NCBI GenBank assembly: GCA_018105865.1
Contig: CM030837.1
Coordinates: 6,090,225 to 6,154,224 of the forward strand
From: Metaphire vulgaris
Taxonomy: Eukaryota; Annelida; Clitellata; Crassiclitellata; Megascolecidae
Length of the DNA: 64,000 bases
Direction of reading: 5' to 3'
Part shown: in pieces, positions 1-35,400 of the stretch
How positions within the stretch are numbered: the first letter of the stretch is position 1
How the letters are laid out: each line of letters opens with the position of its first letter
Program-made: the position numbers and the translations under genes
Notes under the pieces: model-generated
The model's input: the letters and a program-made list of their open reading frames with translations, nothing else
Databases searched by the model: none
What the model was told of the DNA's origin: nothing

Positions 1-23086
<23,086 letters not shown>

Positions 23087-24300
23087 AGAAAACCTAGCGC
23101 CAACGTAAATTGCTTCTAAGCAATTTTTCTGGATATGCATTCTCAGTTTATGTAGGTAATGGTCACTGTTGTGAGAATTGTTATGCTTTAGTTTCTTTGT
23201 GTTTGTCTTTTGATGCCACAGCAGCTGAACTCAGTGTTAGTGTATATCTGCATTGTGTAACTACGTGGTGTGACAGAGTTTTGTGAATTAATTACACGTA
23301 GAAACGGCGATTTACAATTTTGAAAGTCTTTTGTGAACTGCATATTAGTCTTTGGTTTATTGTACTCGATCTTTCCTCTTGTTTGATGTGTACAGAAACA
23401 TTTTGATGTAGTACTGTGGCTTATAGTTGTATTTGACCAAGTGTTAATTTTTCTGTCCACCAATGATACTATATAGAGTTGCAAATGGTTGATTATTTTT
23501 ACTTCTATTCTAAACAGAAATTGTTTTTTGAAACTATGTTTTGAGGGTGCTGCTTAATCCAATGGATATGGTTATGCACATTTTAATTTAGTATGAATTT
23601 AAAATGTATAATTAATTTCTAGTTCTTTTGTTCTATTGTATCTGGCCCAGATGTGCATGTAAAGGCAGATTTTATGGTTAGATTCATACAAATTGATCTT
23701 GTCTCAAATGGGTTTTGATATTTTGGCTTTTCAGTTAGTATTTGCCATGTCAAAGTCAGAGCCAGCATAAAGGTTATTATCTAAGGTTGGTTTTCTAAGT
23801 GATGGTGAGTCTCCTTATTCTAAATAGGAATATATTATAGTGAGCTGCAGTTACTGTTTGAATATGAAACTGATTAGATTTCATTAAAGACGAATGGTGG
23901 TGTCGTTATATTTAATCAGATTTCCTGTAATTTTTAAATCAAAAAGGGAAAAGTAAATTCTGACATATATATGTGTTAACAGTCTGTTATTTATTTCATG
24001 ACATTATGTAAAACTATTATGTTATAATTGTTTTATTGTGTCATTTGAACAAGTTGTTCATGCTTAATATTATATTGTTACATTTTATGGGCTTTTGATT
24101 TCATGACTGTTTTGCTAGTATTCTCGAGGGTAATCTGATGTCCATGTGAGTGATCTTGTTTTTTATTGGTTCGTATTCATAAGTTTATAAGTTTCTAGCT
24201 CCTCATTTTTTCAAAGCTTTAAGATTCTTTTGCTAGTATTATTTTTTGCTTGTGTGATGCCAACATGATACGAGTGACTGTTTGCGGCATCTAAAAGATG
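23087..24300 (+). other. Presumed transporter 3' UTR
   Basis: AT-rich, no coding. No strong AATAAA close to the stop; an ATTAAA lies near 23884. The true end cannot be fixed from sequence. Confidence 0.4.
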
Positions 24301-24304
24301 ATTT

Positions 24305-24872
24305 TGTATTGCCTTTATTTTCTTATAGTTGCCATGTTAGTGTTGTTTACTATTTGTTTTGATATATAGTTTTGAGGTTTGTAGTTTCTCCAATATCAAA
24401 ATCTCAGTAAAATTTTATAGTGATGCGAAAATACTGTAATGGCCAAAGTTAGGAAAGAAAATTTCTCACGATACACGTTTGGTACATCTCATACTCTTTA
24501 GCTGAATAAGTTGACTTGTTTGAACAGAGAATTTATGACCGAAGACCCATCCTGTAGACAGATTTGCAATTTTGAATTATGTGAAGCACAAGCAAAAGCA
24601 AATAACATCAATATTGCACAAAACTATAGCCACATTTTTTCTTGAGCAAGCTTTCGAAAATTTGTACTTGAATCTAAGTTGTTTTGTTTTAAAAATTGAA
24701 CTTTCCTTCAAGTTTTTACAGGCTGTGTTCAAAAAGCAGATTCAGTTTTTTTAATTTTCTTAAGTAGCTCAAGCTCATATTGGAGAAACTACAAACCTAA
24801 AAATTATATACCAAAACAAATAGTAAACAACACTAACATGGCAGCTATAAGAAAATAAAGGCATACAGTGAA
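24305..24872. repeat. Large inverted repeat with about 88-bp arms
   Basis: The left arm (24305-24396) and right arm (24778-24872) are near-identical inverted copies, sharing for example GCCATGTTAGTGTTGTTTAC; the loop is about 380 bp. Could be a MITE or, if in the 3' UTR, an RNA hairpin. Confidence 0.8.
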
Positions 24873-26299
24873 TAATAATCTTATCGTTTGACGAGGAATA
24901 ATCTTGTCTTTGTTTGCTACAATTTCTGGTCTTTCGGTGCATTTAATTGAATTGGATTTTTCTTATGTTCATTAATTATTTAATTATTTATAAATTTAAT
25001 ATTTCATTATTTTAATTTCAGTTATTTGTGTCATTGTGTTGTTTGGAGCCATACATTCTCATGCCTTCGTCAGAAGCAGTGCATTTTGTTTGCAGGTCAG
25101 TTGTTGGTGTTTGGCATAACGTAGAATGAAGAATTATGCTTTGACGATTTGTGCTTGTTACATTGTTGCATTTGTAATCAGAGTTTACATATAATGCTTT
25201 CTGTCATTATATTGTTACAGCTTATTCCAGCATAACGGTATTGTGATGCTTAGAGTATTTGTGATTTAAGCAGACCGGTAAGATGTAATATCAATGGCTT
25301 ACTGTCAGTTGTACAGTATGTTTATAAAGTTAGGTAATTGTTTACAAGTAATTATTTGTGACTTTGACTATTATATGAATGAAAGTTTGAGTAAATTTTA
25401 AAATTTGTCATTGACTGACGTCATCCTACCTATGAATCTCTTTTTATTTTTAAAATATAATTTTCTTAATTTTGAAGATGTTTTGGTAACATATCTTGAG
25501 TCATTTAATTATGTAACACAGTTGTATTTTCTAAATAATTTTTGCCACATAGGACAGTAGCTGTTGCAACTTAGATAAATAGATAGAAACTTACTACTGC
25601 TGCACTACCTTGTGATTTTGCCAGTAGCTTGGAGTTGCTAGCAACACACAGCCAATAGACAATTATTGCTGTTAGGCCATTAGGCAGCCATTAGTGATAT
25701 GTGTCAGAGGATACAAGTTTTTGAGTCAGCTGCTACTGTAGGTTGTTTGACCAGTCATCGTTGACTTTTAGCACCAAAATTCATAATTATCATTGCGAGA
25801 TGGCCAGTAGTAATGCTTCATCTTAATAATAATTATGCACTTCTATAGCACCATTTCTAATACTCAAGGGTATCAATCGATGGTACAAATAAATAATAAT
25901 AAATCTTACAGACTTCTTTGTTCTCATCATAGTGTATTTGTATATAACACATTGATTTCACTTGTTCTAACTTGTGCTGTTTGTCAATAGTTGTGAATAT
26001 GATTAGTTTATTAAATATCTGTATTTTTATTAATTTGCATGATCTAAATTAGGGTCCATCAGAGTGCACTTTGCAATTGCCTGACATTGCTTGTCATTTC
26101 TAAGTCTTTTGGAGTTGCCGTTGTTTCGTGGCAGTAATAAGTAAGTAACAATGAAAATTCTATAGCACTGCCCAAAAGCTCAGCACAGTGCACCAGCTTA
26201 TTTGCGAGCTTAATTACCATTAGACAACATTTATGATTTTAATGAAGCATAGATGTTTCAGCATTAGGATCCTATGGCAAATTCTTAAATTTATTTAGA

Positions 26300-26480
26300 T
26301 TAGATTAGATTAATAAATATACTTATAGGCCCTTTGTGGCACCAAAACGCCGCTGCAGCCAACTAAAACTCTCAAACATATATGTCTTTAGCTGAGATAG
26401 AAAGACAACACGGGATGGAGACGCATCACGAAGGTCTGGAGGAAGAGAGTTCCAAACGTTTGGTCCTGCTATCCTAAACT
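26300..26480. repeat. SINE-like dispersed repeat fragment
   Basis: AGATTAGATT start, GGCCCTTTGTGGCACC and AGTTCCAAACGTTTGG. It sits directly upstream of the LINE piece at 26535 and may be part of it. Confidence 0.4.
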
Positions 26481-26534
26481 AGCAGTAGCAACTTTGGCTC
26501 TAAACAATTGTAAATTTAGTTTAGATGCGCTCCT

Positions 26535-26985
26535 GACTTGTACGGCTCATGCATTTAAACGACAAATATAACTGTGTGCAACGAATGATTTATAGAAAAA
26601 TATTGGCTCCAGATAAACGAAATCAAAGACAACGGTCGGAAAAGAAGAGAGAGAGGGGATTTGATCGAGACATACAAAATACTAACAAACAAAGTGGAAA
26701 TGCCAAAGGAAAGATTTTTACAATGAAGCAGTAGGATCGAACCAGAGAACACAGCATGAAACTGTTCAAGAAACGGGTTGGGAGACATAAACAGCATTTT
26801 TCAGTGCAAGAGTGGTGGACAGATGGAATGAACTGGATGAGGGAATAGTAACGGCTACAACTGTAAACGAGTTCAAAATAAACCTCAGTAGTTTAGGATA
26901 TTAGATTGGACGGGAGCAACAGTGGTTCTCACACAGGGCAGTCCCTACTGAACCACTTTAAACCATGTTATATTATATTATATAT
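26535..26985 (+). mobile_element. LINE C-terminal fragment with CTACTGAACCACTTTAA tail
   Basis: Across frames: MIYRKILAPDKR, RERGFDRDIQNTNK (family: RGDLIETYKIL) and REHSMKLFKKRVGRH (family: RGHSLKLFKKR). This is the C-terminus of a jockey/CR1-type RT protein. The 3' tail CCCTACTGAACCACTTTAAA then TTATA repeats recurs at 57740, and inverted at 37590 and 60290. Confidence 0.7.
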
Positions 26986-27324
26986 TATATTAAATAGAAT
27001 AGAAAGCGGAAACTTCTGTATTAAAGTTTATGTCGGTCGTCAACAGTTGCGTCGAGCCGTCGACTGGTGGGCAAAGCGTACGGGCGTCTGATACAGCGTT
27101 AAACGAAGTGAATGCAAATAATAGCAGCGCAGTTGATTTGTGTGTCCGATTGATCAGTATTTTGAAATTTTTCTATCTTTCGTTTCCCTTGCGTCATCAG
27201 TTAATCTTTCTCACCGGATTTGCGCGAATCTGGTAGGTGGTCTGGGGCAGGTTGGGAGGGGGGGCAGTTGCCCCCATTTGCCCCCCCATGACGACGCTAA
27301 TGAATCTGAGGGCTAGGCCTACAT

Positions 27325-27599
27325 CAGGAGCGTCATTAGAAGAGAAGGGGGGACCGTTGCCCCCTGATTTTTAGGACAAACATTTTTCGCCAACGTATGT
27401 GTTGATTAGTTTAAAATGTAATTTCGGCTGGCTAAATAGGCCTAGGTAAAAAGACTGAAAAGCAAAAAAGGTCATCAAACCTAATGAAGCAACTAATCGC
27501 ACAAATTGACAGACAAGCTAAAAAAGGTCGTCAACTTTTTCGCAAACTTGTCAGATCGAAAATGTCTCCCCCCTGAAAAACAGTGAAATGACGTCTCTG
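27325..27599. mobile_element. hAT-like MITE with 8-bp TSD
   Basis: Termini CAGGAGCGTCATT and AAATGACGTCTCTG (inverted); target duplication GCCTACA(T/G), 7 of 8 bases, at 27317-27324 and 27600-27607. Holds two A-run motifs (27453-27476, 27511-27533). Confidence 0.82.
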
Positions 27600-27761
27600 G
27601 CCTACAGGTTAGAAATTTTAGTGTCCCACTAGGCATTGCCTTGGACCAGTGAAGTAAAACAGTCAACGACTGCAAAATCTAACATCGACAGAAATAAATA
27701 TATGCGCATCTTTAAAATGACATTTTTAAATCGTCGGCCAACTCGGCTCAACTGCAGTGCC

Positions 27762-27974
27762 GTCACGTGACCGAACGCACATTTGCGTCGAGCGTCACGT
27801 GACGCTTTCGATTCTTAAATCGCTTAACAACAAAAGCGACAGCAAATCAAAGCGCTACTCGGTCACGTGACTGTGAGGCCGCGCGGCGAAGAGGCGATGG
27901 GCCAATCGCTAGCACGGATTGCGGTCACGTGCCGCAATGCCTTCCAATCGCAACAGCGAACGCGGTCACGTGCC
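27762..27974. promoter_or_regulatory. Cluster of five GTCACGTG E-boxes, presumed promoter
   Basis: Three perfect palindromes GTCACGTGAC (27762-27771, 27794-27803, 27862-27871) and two GTCACGTGCC (27924-27933, 27965-27974). CCAAT boxes lie at about 27902 and 27946. The region is CpG-rich in an otherwise AT-rich window. It lies about 200-400 bp before the start codon at 28177. GTCACGTGAC is the bHLH-Zip site (USF, MITF/TFEB, MAX class). Confidence 0.7.
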
Positions 27975-28176
27975 GTACGCTGGCTTCAAAACCGAAAAAC
28001 CAAGCGAAAACAAAGCTGCGCGGACGTCGTCGTCGTCGCCGCCGAGGACTTCGAAGAGAGACTGAATCGAAGAGGGTCATCAGCAGCCTCAGGGTCCACC
28101 GGTGTACGTCGATCCATACGAGCAGTGGCAGCCCACCGCATCGAAGCGGACCGTCGAAGTGAACCCCACGAGACCG

Positions 28177-31100
28177 ATGGCTTCGACCGAAGATGCAACG
28201 GCGACCGCTGCCGCCGAGACGGTGGCCGCCAACGACGATGTGACAGCGGCGGAGTCGAACTCGGTTCGTCCGTCGTCCTCGTCGATTAGAATTCCGTATC
28301 TGTCGACGGAATTATCCCGTTTTCTGGATTATCCGACTGGATTTCGTTTTTAGAAAGCGCTGCAGTAGAATTGATGCGATGCATTTCCCTCCTAATATCG
28401 CCCGTGGTTGCAGTGTAATGATTTATATAGCGCCTTTTGTGAACTTATTGTGACTACCATATTTACTTATTGGAAACATTATTTCTGATCACAGACCCTG
28501 ATTTATTTAATTTTAGTTTTATTCGCCTAATTTTGCGATAAACTGCGTGCATGATTTGATTGGTGATCATCTTGTAGGATTTTAAAAACCCAAGCTTAAG
28601 ACTGGGTTGACATTGATATACATAATGCATGGTTCGATTATGTTAGTAGTTTTCTATCATGCAAAGCTCTAACTTTATTTAATAAGGGTGTAGCTATAAT
28701 TTGCCTGTTGAATGATTTTAAGTTTTGATTTTCAAATGTAAGCATTTGTTGTTTAACCTTATTTGATTAATTACTAAGCTTAAATTGTGACTGTCGCATG
28801 TATTTCAGGTATGCCACACAGTGTTTGCATGAATTTCAAAATTTGCAAATGAATTTGGAATTTTATTGTTTGTCTAAGATGTGATTTGATTTTACAATAT
28901 TTGAAAATAGGTGAATGATGTGCAAATCAATGACACGGATGAGTCAACTCCAAAGCGGGCCAAAGTTGAGGTGGTACATCATTTGTAATTTTATGTAATA
29001 ATTTTGCAAGTTTGCAATTTATAGCACTTTCTCATAGCAAACACAACTCCTTAGTATTGCAGAAGCAGTTGGCTTGCTTATGCATGTAATTTCTACCCAT
29101 AATGTAGACTGTTTTTATATGCCTGATTGATAACAGTACATAAGTCATTAGCCTAAGTGTTTCACAGACCCTACTGATGTACATCCTGTGTCAGTGAACC
29201 TGTGATTGCCCAACATACATATTAACCATTCTTTTAGATTGTGCCCCAGCTGTAGGCTCATCTAAGGCAGAACTGATGCTTAACTGAACGAGCTCTTGAG
29301 GTACTGTAACCTCAGTAAGATTAGAATTACTTTGAATTCTATCGCCCATGATGAGTATGTTGGGCAATTGTTTGCAATTTAGAGAGACCATTCAGGTGAG
29401 AACTTCAAGAATCATAGAATATTTGAGAGAAGTAATAGTTTCAGTCACATGCTCTGAATTTGTGATTGTCATTGGTGATGGGAATTGTAGCATTGTTTAC
29501 TTGAATTTCACTTGCAAACACACTCACACATAAGTGTGTATATCGTTGCTGCCTAATACCTCACATGTGACCATTTTTCAGATTTTTGTTTTTTTGCATT
29601 TTCTTATACGTCACGATACTGCGCATGTATGGTCAAATACTTTTCCTTAAATTCGAAAGGTAACATATATATTTGCTATTTATCACCATTTAACTTTTAT
29701 AATGAACTATTGAGATACTGTGACATTTTTTTCATTTCCTGAAAAGTTTTGTTTTTTGCACATGTGAGATATTACTTAGACAGCGACGATACATATTTTT
29801 GAATCATAGCTATAATTCATCAGAAGCCACTTTTGTGGTATATGATTTATAAAAGCAAGAAAATAGGAGAAATTGGCTGCATTAGTTGATGTTTTATGCA
29901 GCGTTTTTGATTCTTTTGTAAGGGAGAGTCCTCGCCTGTTAAGAGAACTCGGAGTGCCACCAAAAGCAAAGGACCCGATGCAGTTATGATGGCAGAAGGT
30001 GTGGCTGCTGTGAATTTATTTCTCCATTATATTTTAATAACATATGTCTGTTTATTATTTTATGCAGAAGCAGGGAGTAATAATTCTGACATAAATTCAA
30101 TTTTCTTTTGTTCTCTATCAACTTTATTGACTGTTTCTAATATGGAGCTCTGGATGGCAATCTTTGGCTTTTCATATTTTATAGTTTGATGAGTATCATG
30201 TAAATTAATTTAAAAATTATTGTATGGTGGTAAGTGTCAGCTAGATTTGGAATTTCTTGGAGGATTTCTAAGTTAAGGACTTTTATGATTCTAAGGCAGG
30301 AAATGTGTTCAGTAAAACCGTGGATACTGGTAGAAGAATGATTTGTCAAGTACTTGGCTGTGGATTTGCTTGGATTAGTGACCATTATCATCTATGCTTA
30401 ACCTAGGCTAATATGTAGATAAATGATATTATTTTTAGCCAAAGCTGCCTTTGGAGACTTGGACACTTCTGAGGGAAGAAGACTTCGAAAGCGGTCAAGC
30501 GATCCTGTAAAAGTCGAGGAGAAAAAGCCAACTCCTAAGAGATCATCTTCTAGGGTGCCATAATACAAAATAATATTTATATTGTGGTTTAATATGTGAT
30601 TTAAACTTGTCAGTTGAGACACTGTTTGCACCTTAAACATTTTGCACATGGACATAAATGGCGTGAAGTAATAATGATTATTTTTACATTGAATTCAAAT
30701 CAAGTTATACTGCATTTTATTTCAAGCCCTATTTTAATTACCCAAATGGCAGGTACCATATTCTGTATGTCCTAGTGTTTTGATACCTTTTAATTAAAGA
30801 TAAGTTTGGCATATATTACTGAAACTATGTAGATTCCTTGAGAATGGATTTATATTTTTTGAGCTTGTAGATGATTGTAATAAATATAAAAAGAATTGTC
30901 AGTGTGTTGAGGTATATGCAATTGTTGCTGTTTGATGAGTTTTCTGCATTTCCAATTTGTTCACTGTCATTGCATCTGAGTAAGCCAAAGGAAATTGATT
31001 TTTCTTGGGCTTTTATAGACATGGTTTGAGAGAGAAGAAAAACCATCGATAGCCAAAGACCAGGCAAGTGGAAATGTTCAGGACAGAGTGTAAGCGATTC

Positions 31101-32321
31101 AGCTGAATATCTGGCAGGCCCATGAAGGATGCTATTACAATAGTCTATCCATGACAGGACAAATGCATGCAGAAGTTGAATGGTGACGGATGTCGGAATG
31201 TAGCAACGAATTGCTTTAATCCTGTGAAGTTGGTAGCAATTCCTGGTAAGGTGTCTTGTGTGACCGTTGAAGAAAAAAATGTTTTGTCAATCAGAATGCC
31301 AAAGAGCTGAGCAACCGTTGATGCGCACAATTTCTGCACCATCCAACACAAAAGGTCTCCGGTTGATCAGATATTTCCTTCTCTGTGTGCTGAGCCACAG
31401 GAATTCGGCCTTTATAGGGTTAAGCACGAGGCGGTTCAATGCCTTCCGTGATTTAACATTCACGATACAATCCATAGCTCGGATACAGAGTTGAACAGCA
31501 TCAGGTGGGTCGTAGGACAAGTAAATTAGTCCGTCATCGGAATAGAAATTCAATTCTAGCCCGTATGTTTTAATTACGTTGCTGATGTCAGCCGTGTAAA
31601 GCATAAAAAGAAGTGGCTTGAGAACTGAGATTTGAGGCCTGACACTGGAGACAGGATGTGGAGTAGATGCTCGGTTGTCGATCCAGACCGAGTCAAGTAA
31701 ATCCAGATACAGGCAGGCACTGAGTCTTTTAGTCTATAAGTTATTTCCAGGTGTTGAATGAGGATGTCCATTTTATTGTTTACCATGTTCCTAAGTTTGT
31801 ACAGGGATAGTTTCTGGATAGGATAAAAGATTTTGTCTTCAAATAACAGCAACTGTCGACTTTGTTTTATTATGAATTTTTGTTAATTTTAATTAAAAAT
31901 TTTTTTGCATTGATTGAGATTTGTGTGTTTAATCGTCTCAAATTTGTGCAAAGTCTTATTGTTGTCAGTGACCTAATTTCAGAGAAAAAGTTCAACAAAA
32001 CCTGTGGAACAGGAGGAAGAGGAGGAGGAGGAAGCAGCGGTAGACACACATACAACTGAAAAGAACGGATCCAATGAAGATCACGAGAACAATTCGGAGA
32101 AAACGGACAGAATTGCAGATGACAAATCCAAAGAAGAAAGCGTGAAGTCAGCGGCGGGCGAAAGTGCGAATGATGCAAATGCTGACGGGGTCAAGGGAAA
32201 AGCAAAGGATGAAAAGGAAAGGGAACCGGAGGATGGCAAGAAGTCTGATGATGGCACGGACGAGCAGCCGGCTGAAGATGGAGATAAGAAGATACCAAGT
32301 GAAGATTTGACATCAGATTAA
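28177..32321 (+). CDS. Small disordered, probably nuclear protein (five exons)
   Basis: Not recognised as a named family. Exons: 28177-28263, 28911-28970, 29923-29990, 30439-30554, 31983-32321; phases 0, 0, 1, 0 agree at every junction. The product is about 220 residues with no hydrophobic core. It has an Ala/Thr-rich N-terminus, basic patches PKRAKVE, SPVKRTRSATKSK, GRRLRKRSS and TPKRSSSRRKSS (possible nuclear localisation and kinase sites), then an EEEEEEE run and an acidic Lys/Glu/Asp tail ending DLTSD. The basic-then-acidic layout is like chromatin-associated proteins such as the HMGN or prothymosin class, but that is composition only. ATG 28177 has G at +4. The same frame is open upstream to a TGA at 28063 (VYVDPYEQW...), so a longer N-terminus from an upstream exon is possible. 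Confidence 0.7.
28911..28970 (+). CDS. Nuclear-protein gene exon 2
   Basis: 20 codons: VNDVQINDTDESTPKRAKVE; phase 0 at both ends. Confidence 0.65.
29536..29794. mobile_element. MITE with about 35-bp inverted termini
   Basis: GTATATCGTTGCTGCCTAAT ... TCACATGTG at the left matches, inverted, CACATGTGAGATATTACTTA...CGACGATAC at the right. About 260 bp, no ORF; in intron 2 of the nuclear-protein gene. Confidence 0.65.
29923..29990 (+). CDS. Nuclear-protein gene exon 3
   Basis: GESSPVKRTRSATKSKGPDA to MMAE, phase 0 in, 1 out. Confidence 0.65.
30439..30554 (+). CDS. Nuclear-protein gene exon 4
   Basis: KAAFGDLDTSEGRRLRKRSS to PKRSSSR; G plus CC completes the junction codon (Ala). Confidence 0.7.
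31080..31850 (-). mobile_element. CR1-like LINE reverse transcriptase fragment
   Basis: Minus strand: FMLYTADISNVIKTYGLELN, then FYSDDGLIYLS (decayed YADD box), LNPIKAEFLWLSTQRRK and, upstream, SVPACIWIYLTRSGSTTEHL. Frame breaks show it is dead. In intron 4 of the nuclear-protein gene. Confidence 0.75.
31983..32321 (+). CDS. Nuclear-protein gene last exon
   Basis: RKSSTKPVEQ then an acidic run and a Lys/Glu/Asp-rich tail to TAA. An EST-style 3' UTR probably follows, but its end is not marked clearly. Confidence 0.75.
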   Translation, partial: RKSSTKPVEQEEEEEEEAAVDTHTTEKNGSNEDHENNSEKTDRIADDKSKEESVKSAAGESANDANADGVKGKAKDEKEREPEDGKKSDDGTDEQPAEDGDKKIPSEDLTSD

Positions 32322-32449
32322 GGTTTTAACAAAGCTATGCTGTACATTCAGGTCCATGTGAGACTGACTTATTAACATTGACTATTTCATCACCTTATTT
32401 GCATTTTGAAATGAACAATTTGTGTGCAGAGATGTGACTCAGAAGATTT

Positions 32450-35090
32450 TTATTGGACGTAGTTATGCAGGAATTATTCAGATCCTTTTAATTTGCTAAG
32501 AGAAAATTTAAAATTGCTATTGAGGTTTTTATATTTTTCCTTTTTGACTCTCAGATTTTTGGCCTCAAATTCTTAGATTTAAAGTAACACCAACATCTTC
32601 TGATAGTGAAAATTAAGTTTCTTTCTTGTTTGAATGGCTGACCAGCCAGTTTTTACAGTGTAAGTTAGGCTTTATGTTAAATCACTTCTGTTCTGTGGAG
32701 TACATGAACAGAATTGCTTATAATTTTAGTTACTCATAGTTTTGGGAATGTTTATTGGCATCTTGAAGCAGTGCTTGTTGCATCAGGTTTAAAATTTGGA
32801 CACAGTTTTTGCAGATGTTCTACAGTGTTTTTTAAAGTAATGAATATTTGGGGTGTTGTTGTTAGCATTGAATGATACTGATCCCACAAAGCTAGTGACT
32901 GGGGATTATTTTGGGAGTTGATTGAACTGTTGAATCAGTGCCTATTGTAGTCACTTACATGGGGTTAAATTTGTACTGATGTGGCCCTGTATAAGATTAA
33001 TTGTCCATATTCTTGGGTCCATCCATATATTACGCACGCACTGAGGAGGTCATGGGTTTACGATATGTGTACGGATGCGTACGGGGAGAGGGTCTCAAAT
33101 GAATTTGTATGTACGCACCAATACAAATTTATATAAGGTAAACTAATGGAACCCTGGCCTTCAATTACAATCCTGGCCAATTTTGAGATACTATTTAGGG
33201 GCAATACAATATCATTTGAATGTTCTACTGTATTTCTTTAATAAATATTGACGTTAGAAAGCACAGTATTCAAGACTCTAATTTAATAGTAGAACAAATG
33301 CCTTGTGACTATGACGAGAAATTTATTTTTCAATCAGGGGTGTAGAGAAGCTAATTTGTGTGCACGCATGGTGGTCCAAAAATGTATGGGGTGCAACAGG
33401 GGTTGAAAATATGCCTTTTTTGCATATTGGTATATATGGATGGCCCTCTATTTTGATAAAATTCTGGTAATATAATCTTAGCATTGTTTTGTTGATTGTT
33501 CTTTGATGTTTAAATTGTTTATGTTTTTCTGCTCATGGTTTGAAAAATACCAAATGATTTTTGAGTGACATTTGAAATATTGAAGGTTCTCTACCACTGT
33601 TTATGGCTATATTATGACATGCAGGCGCGAATGAAATGTCATGTCAGCAAATGAAATGCCTTCCAAATGCACTTAATCTACAATTTCTATGCTTGTGTTA
33701 CCGGGGTTCTCGAATTTTGCCGGTTCCCTAAATTGGTGTGGCAATCTAGGATCAGATATTTTGATTTGTTTCAAGTGAAATATAGTTTAATGGAGTTCTG
33801 TTTTTCTTTGCATTTGTAATTTTGATTTTTTTCCACTTTGTTTTGGCAGCACAGGTAAATCTCATGGACTCCTAATTGCCAGAGCATATGCATTAGACTA
33901 TTGGACTTACAATAATTAAACTTTGAAGTCTTAAGTTAATCCAATCATCGAAGTGAACATGATCCACACTTGACACCCACTCGATACTTACAATAATTAA
34001 ACTTTGAAGTCTTAAGTTAAGTTGTTCACACTCTTATTGAAAACTTTTATATCCCTTTTAAAGCACGTGCGTGTGTGTGTGCATATAGTATGCAGTTATT
34101 TCTCTGTTAATTGGAGTTATGCGTTAGAGATTTACAAAGGCAGCATTGTTGATAAATTGAAAGTTCTCTTAGAGCACTAAGAATTCTTTTAAAACAAAAT
34201 TTCAGTTATTAAACTGACTGTTCTTACCTGATTAACTTTTAATGATTTTGCTGATTTATATCCTACTATTGAAATTCAAATTTCCCCAAATTTTCTATTC
34301 ATGTTTCCAGTTGATGTTGGTCGTAGTTGTGGCTTGATGCTTTGGTACTGACGAGGCATGTTGACCACAGGGTGTCACAAAAGGGCGCTGAGCATTGTTA
34401 GATGTGTTTGATGGTATGGTAATTATCATAGAATATGAGGATGTTTGACGTAATTTTGTGTAGCATAGAGTGGCTGGTTGATTTACTCTTTGTTCTTATG
34501 TTGAATGTGTCTTAGCGTATTTGTTTCTCATGAATTAAAATCAATGTGTTCTGACAGGGCGAATACTGTGTGTATCTTTTGTCAGGGTTGCTTTCCGTGA
34601 ATATTCCTATAAGTGATTGCTTCTTCTTTTGATTCTTTTAATTTACAGTTGGATATGCCACACTGGATGGAAATTATATGATTTGGTTTTCTTGTAAGTT
34701 TTGGAGTTCATTTCTTAGTAAATAATGGCAAATGATTTGTTTGTTTGTGTCCATTCACAAGACTCTGAATTTGTGTATGCCATTACTGTGTCCTGGAATG
34801 CACTTCGTACTGCTGTGGTGAAAGACACTATAAGTGAGGAAAACTAAACAGAGCAAAGTTAAAGCACGGGTGATTTTCAAGGATCAGATCTTCACCCTGG
34901 TGACAATGTTTATGACTGGTGTATCATTGAAGGAGATGGTCTTGTTTGAAAACTGGCCTTTTCACCTTGGATTATTACACAGTATCAAATAATGCATAAC
35001 TGAGATTTTGAAAGATAGTATGCCCATAGAATTAAAAAAAATTGAAATTAATAAATAAAATGTCGTGCAAAAAAGGCTTTCACTAAAAAC
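32450..35090. other. Intergenic / 3' UTR, few features
   Basis: AT-rich non-coding sequence. Contains the element at 33016 and a 35-bp direct repeat around 33906-33940 and 33985-34020; nothing coding seen. Confidence 0.5.
33016..33446. mobile_element. Inverted-terminus element, GGGTCCATCCATATAT type
   Basis: Left GGGTCCATCCATATATTAC and right ATATATGGATGGCCC are inverted matches about 430 bp apart; the interior has GTACGCACC and TGTGCACGC inverted matches. No ORF. Confidence 0.5.
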
Positions 35091-35099
35091 GCACCCACG

Positions 35100-35367
35100 C
35101 AGTAGTGTAGTATGCCAATGGTTTCCATGACCCTATGAGATTTCCATAGGTGGAAAAGGGCGGCGGCAAATTTGAAGAAATGATAAATAAGGTTGTGAAA
35201 GGGCTTTTGACTTGTTTGTCAAGGCTTTATGGGGGTGTGAGCGACAAAGACAAAGAGGAGACGACGTTTTCGGCATGTCGAAGCTTTTGTGAGAAGTGGT
35301 TGGATGAGGGGCACAATTTTCATGTTTGTAGGCTACATGGGCGCTGACAACCCACGCTACGCCACTG
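35100..35367. mobile_element. hAT-like MITE, GCGTAGCGTGG family
   Basis: Left CAGTAGTGTAGTATGCCA and right CAACCCACGCTACGCCACTG. Same terminal family as 15585 and 61029. The target duplication is blurred by a CA microsatellite (35370-35396). Confidence 0.55.
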
Positions 35368-35368
35368 G

Positions 35369-35400
<32 letters not shown>

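Noticed and set aside
27867..28289. 140-codon open frame overlapping the nuclear-protein start
   Set aside because: It overlaps the E-box cluster, is Arg-rich from GC-rich DNA, and its frame hits a stop when joined to exon 2.
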